64,000 nt of DNA from Nitrosococcus wardiae. GTDB lineage: Bacteria; Pseudomonadota; Gammaproteobacteria; Nitrosococcales; Nitrosococcaceae. The stretch is taken from the NCBI RefSeq assembly GCF_004421105.1, contig NZ_CP038033.1, positions 1,383,659 through 1,447,658 on the forward strand, written 5' to 3'. The notes under the pieces are model-generated. The model saw nothing but the letters and a program-made list of their open reading frames with translations, ran no database searches and was not told the DNA's origin. Each line of letters starts with the position of its first letter. The first letter of the stretch is position 1. Shown piece after piece: positions 61,775-64,000 of this stretch. A program made the position numbers and the translations under genes.

Positions 61775-62556
61775 ATGTAATCGTTGGTGAGATTGTTTTC
61801 CTGGGCTAGAAGTTGCCTAGTTTGTTCCAGATCAGCCCGCGTATCCACCCCTGGAGGGGGAACCCTATTGGCAACAGCCACATGGATTCGGCCCCCATGG
61901 TATAAGACCCGCAATTGCTCTAAGTGCTCAGCTTGTTCCAAGGGGCAAGTGGGGAGTTGAGGATAGCGCCGCAAGAAACCCGCCCGATAGGCGTAAAGGC
62001 CGATATGGCGATAGTAGGGCCAGGAAGTAGGCCAGATCATGTTTTCAGCGGCGAAATCTTCTCTAGCCCAGGGAATAGGGGCTCGGCTAAAATAAAGGGC
62101 ATAGCCTTGCGCATCCCGAACCACTTTGACAATGTTGGGATTAAATAATTCCTTGCGGCTGGCGATATTTACGCTTAAGGTGGCCACATCCGCCTGGGAG
62201 TGAATTTCTAGATCTTTTGCTGCCTGGGCAATCAGGGAAGGAGGTAAAAGGGGTTCATCACCCTGGACATTAACAATGAGGGTCTGATCCGAGTAACCCT
62301 GTTGAACCACCACTTCGGCCAATCGTTCAGTGCCAGAGCTATGCGCGGTTGAAGTCATACAGACCTGGATACCGTAATCTTTGACGATTGCCTCTATGCG
62401 CCTATCATCGGTGGCTACTAAAATTTCCTCCGCGCCACTTTCTTGGGCTTTTTTGATGACATGGAGCAGCATGGGTTTTCCTGCCAGATCGAGCAGCGGT
62501 TTACCAGGCAAGCGGCTAGAATTATAGCGGGCTGGGATAATGACTTTATAGGGCAT
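61771..62556 (-). CDS. kdsB: 3-deoxy-manno-octulosonate cytidylyltransferase (CMP-KDO synthetase)
   Basis: 261 residues from ATG 62556 (MPYKVIIPARYNSSRLPGKPL). The N-terminal CTP-binding signature is KVIIPARYNSSRLPGKPLLD. LVATDDRRIE, TSTAHSSGTERLAEV, NVQGDEPLLPP, and HIGLYAYRAGFLRRY with LEQAEHLEQLR complete the family order. It activates KDO for lipid A core synthesis, which shows a Gram-negative outer membrane. It is immediately downstream of the LOG-family gene (1-2 bases) and likely cotranscribed. Confidence 0.96.
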   Translation of the reverse strand: MPYKVIIPARYNSSRLPGKPLLDLAGKPMLLHVIKKAQESGAEEILVATDDRRIEAIVKDYGIQVCMTSTAHSSGTERLAEVVVQQGYSDQTLIVNVQGDEPLLPPSLIAQAAKDLEIHSQADVATLSVNIASRKELFNPNIVKVVRDAQGYALYFSRAPIPWAREDFAAENMIWPTSWPYYRHIGLYAYRAGFLRRYPQLPTCPLEQAEHLEQLRVLYHGGRIHVAVANRVPPPGVDTRADLEQTRQLLAQENNLTNDYI

Positions 62557-62557
62557 T

Positions 62558-63373
62558 TCAAAGAATCGCTCCCCGTTCCTCAATGGCGTATCGGGTGAGG
62601 TGATTGACGAGAAATGTATAAGCTTCATCGACGGAGTCAGTCTGATAGAGCAGGTTAAGATCCTGGGGATCAATATTCCCGTACCGAACTAGCGCGTTGA
62701 AGTTGATAGTCTCATTCCAGTACGCCTTTCCAAAGAGGACAATGGGAAGGTGTTTCCGGATTTTGCCCGTTTGCACCAGGGTGAGAAGCTCAAACAATTC
62801 GTCAAGAGTCCCAAAGCCGCCCGGAAAGACGATAACGGCTTTTGCTAAATAAGCAAACCAAAACTTGCGCATGAAAAAATAGTGGAAGTGGAACGAGAGT
62901 TCGCGGGTGATATAGGGATTATCAAATTCCTCGATAGGGATGGAGATAGTCAACCCCACATTGATCCCCTTCGCTTCAGAGGCTCCCCGATTGGCAGCTT
63001 CCATGATCCCTGGGCCACCGCCAGTGCAAACCACGAAGCGCCGCTCTTCATCGCTTAATCCCTTGGACCATTCTGTTAAGCGACGGGCTAGCTCCCTGGC
63101 AGCCTCATAATACTTCGACATTTCAAGCTGCTGCTTCGCTTTGTTAATGTCACCTTGATTTTCCTCGGCTGCCTTGAACTCCTTTTCAGCCTGCGCGCGG
63201 GAGACGGTACGCGCTGAGCCCATAAACACCACCGTATCATCCACCTTGTAGCGCGCGAAGCGGCGCTGGGGTTCCAAGTACTCGGAGAGAATCCGAAGTG
63301 ACCGTGCCTCGCGGCTAGAGAGAAATTCTTCATTCCGATAGCTTTCTGGAAAATGGCGGTGTCTTTGGGGCAT
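62558..63373 (-). CDS. LOG family protein (TIGR00730-type Rossmann protein)
   Basis: 271 residues. The family motifs are VCTGGGPGIMEAANRGASEAKG and PGGFGTLDELFELLTLVQTGK, which form the nucleotide site. The N-terminal part carries a helical segment (AEKEFKAAEENQGDINKAKQQLE) that is longer than in the short LOG enzymes. LOG-like proteins are cytokinin-forming phosphoribohydrolases in plants; in bacteria they act on AMP-like nucleotides, exact role unclear. Promoter expected in 63374-63500. kdsB follows almost directly. Confidence 0.85.
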   Translation of the reverse strand: MPQRHRHFPESYRNEEFLSSREARSLRILSEYLEPQRRFARYKVDDTVVFMGSARTVSRAQAEKEFKAAEENQGDINKAKQQLEMSKYYEAARELARRLTEWSKGLSDEERRFVVCTGGGPGIMEAANRGASEAKGINVGLTISIPIEEFDNPYITRELSFHFHYFFMRKFWFAYLAKAVIVFPGGFGTLDELFELLTLVQTGKIRKHLPIVLFGKAYWNETINFNALVRYGNIDPQDLNLLYQTDSVDEAYTFLVNHLTRYAIEERGAIL

Positions 63374-63723
63374 GGTAAGTTAATCTATCCTTTCGTTATG
63401 TAATTATTAAATTAATGAAAAAGGGTTCGCGGAAGGTATAAAAAATTATTTGTCACCATAAATCTGGCAGGACATCAGCGTAAGTAAGTTTTAGCAACAC
63501 TATATCGCGGGGGGGACCATAATATCCTAATATGGTTATTTAGATACGTACATTGGCGTGAGCTATACACTTAAATAAAATCCTAATACATGGAAGGAGC
63601 ACAAGGAAGTGCGACGACCCCCCAGCGAGAGTGCGGAGCATCGAGCGCGAGGGCTAAGTTAAGTGTTGTTTGCGGCGGCGCTTTTCCGTATAGTAGTAGG
63701 TGCGACGCTTGATAAGGTTAGTG
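63374..63723. other. Intergenic region before tnpB, accessory-type sequence
   Basis: 350 bases without a gene. The first half is A+T-rich and should contain the promoter of the LOG-kdsB pair. From about 63600 base composition changes (GCGACGACCCCCCAGCGAGAG, then GCGGAGCATCGAGCGCGAGGG-like sequence), probably the left part of an IS200/IS605-type element that includes tnpB. No tnpA is seen on either strand. Confidence 0.5.
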
Positions 63724-64000
63724 ATGAAAGCCTACAAACTACGATTTTACCCGACGCTTGCCCAGCGCAGGCAGTTGGGAAAAGAGTTCAATGCTTGCCG
63801 TTATGTCTGGAACTGGGCGCTCGATCGGCGCACCAAGGCATACAAAGAAAACGGCGAGTCCCTGTATGCCGTCGCGCTGTCGCGGGAACTCACCTTATTG
63901 AAGGCGTCGCAACCTTTCCTTAAGGCCGCCAGTGCGACGGCCCTCACTTATATCCTGAAAAGCCAGGACGAAGCCTTCCAGAAGTTTTTTAAAAAGCAGG
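63724..64000 (+). CDS. TnpB-like RNA-guided endonuclease of an IS200/IS605 element, 5' part
   Basis: ATG 63724 opens a frame that continues beyond the window edge (92 codons visible). The peptide MKAYKLRFYPTLAQRRQLGK, then FNACRYVWNWALDRRTKAYK and LTYILKSQDEAFQKFFKK, is the typical N-terminal helix region of TnpB/OrfB (helix-turn-helix, OrfB_IS605 type). TnpB is a transposon-encoded nuclease guided by an omegaRNA from the right end of the element. The catalytic RuvC part and the Zn-finger lie outside the window, so activity cannot be judged. Confidence 0.85.
   Translation, partial: MKAYKLRFYPTLAQRRQLGKEFNACRYVWNWALDRRTKAYKENGESLYAVALSRELTLLKASQPFLKAASATALTYILKSQDEAFQKFFKKQ

Overview
The window is chromosomal DNA of a gammaproteobacterium, most likely a chemolithoautotroph of the Chromatiales close to Nitrosococcus. 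This rests on protein character and gene content, not on a database search. The evidence includes a bacterial-type phosphoribulokinase, a Calvin/glycolysis run (tkt-gap-pgk-pyk-fba) next to a cbbR-type regulator, an hrcA-grpE-dnaK-dnaJ operon under a CIRCE operator, the yafS-rnhA-dnaQ order of gammaproteobacteria, and a methyl-directed mismatch repair set (mutH, mutL, dam).

Layout. 1-3,880 is a small accessory block: a truncated vanadium-haloperoxidase-like gene, an IS701-like element with a broken transposase, a decayed secreted protein gene, a MITE, and a RelE/HigB-HigA type toxin-antitoxin pair split by an IS982 element. It abuts the 3' end of tRNA-Gln(CUG). 3,960-9,490 holds rpsI-rplM, uppP, a YadGH-type ABC exporter, mutH and a vanZ-like gene. 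9,570-18,400 is housekeeping metabolism: thiC with a TPP riboswitch, purD, prk, tsaC, hemF, trmL, pyrD class 1B and a YdjM-like membrane protein. 18,400-27,350 has a TetR regulator, yafS-like/rnhA/dnaQ, the heat-shock operon and dapB. 27,540-34,770 is the carbon cluster. 34,770-36,240 is a graveyard: an in-frame large/small-subunit chimera of a red-type RuBisCO and a MITE-interrupted TiaS-like gene, both divergent from an intact cbbR. 37,460-50,330 carries a GGDEF/EAL protein, mutL, amiB/C, tsaE, nnr, queG, orn, a Ste24-like protease, a small cytochrome c and dam. 50,360-63,370 carries trxB, ald, ftsK, lolA, rarA, rne, a low-molecular-weight phosphatase, kdsB and a LOG-family gene. The window ends inside a tnpB gene.

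How the genes fit. Prk, Tkt, Gap, Pgk and Fba cover most of the Calvin cycle, yet the only RuBisCO DNA here is a relict, so the working enzyme must be elsewhere if the organism is autotrophic. MutH, MutL and Dam together imply GATC-methylation-directed mismatch repair. TsaC and TsaE serve t6A synthesis, and QueG and TrmL add further tRNA modifications. The clearest unusual signals are the RuBisCO chimera, a MITE family present in both decayed regions, the double hit on one toxin-antitoxin operon, and a CIRCE operator overlapping the dnaQ stop codon. I found no CRISPR array and no convincing wholly new multigene system.
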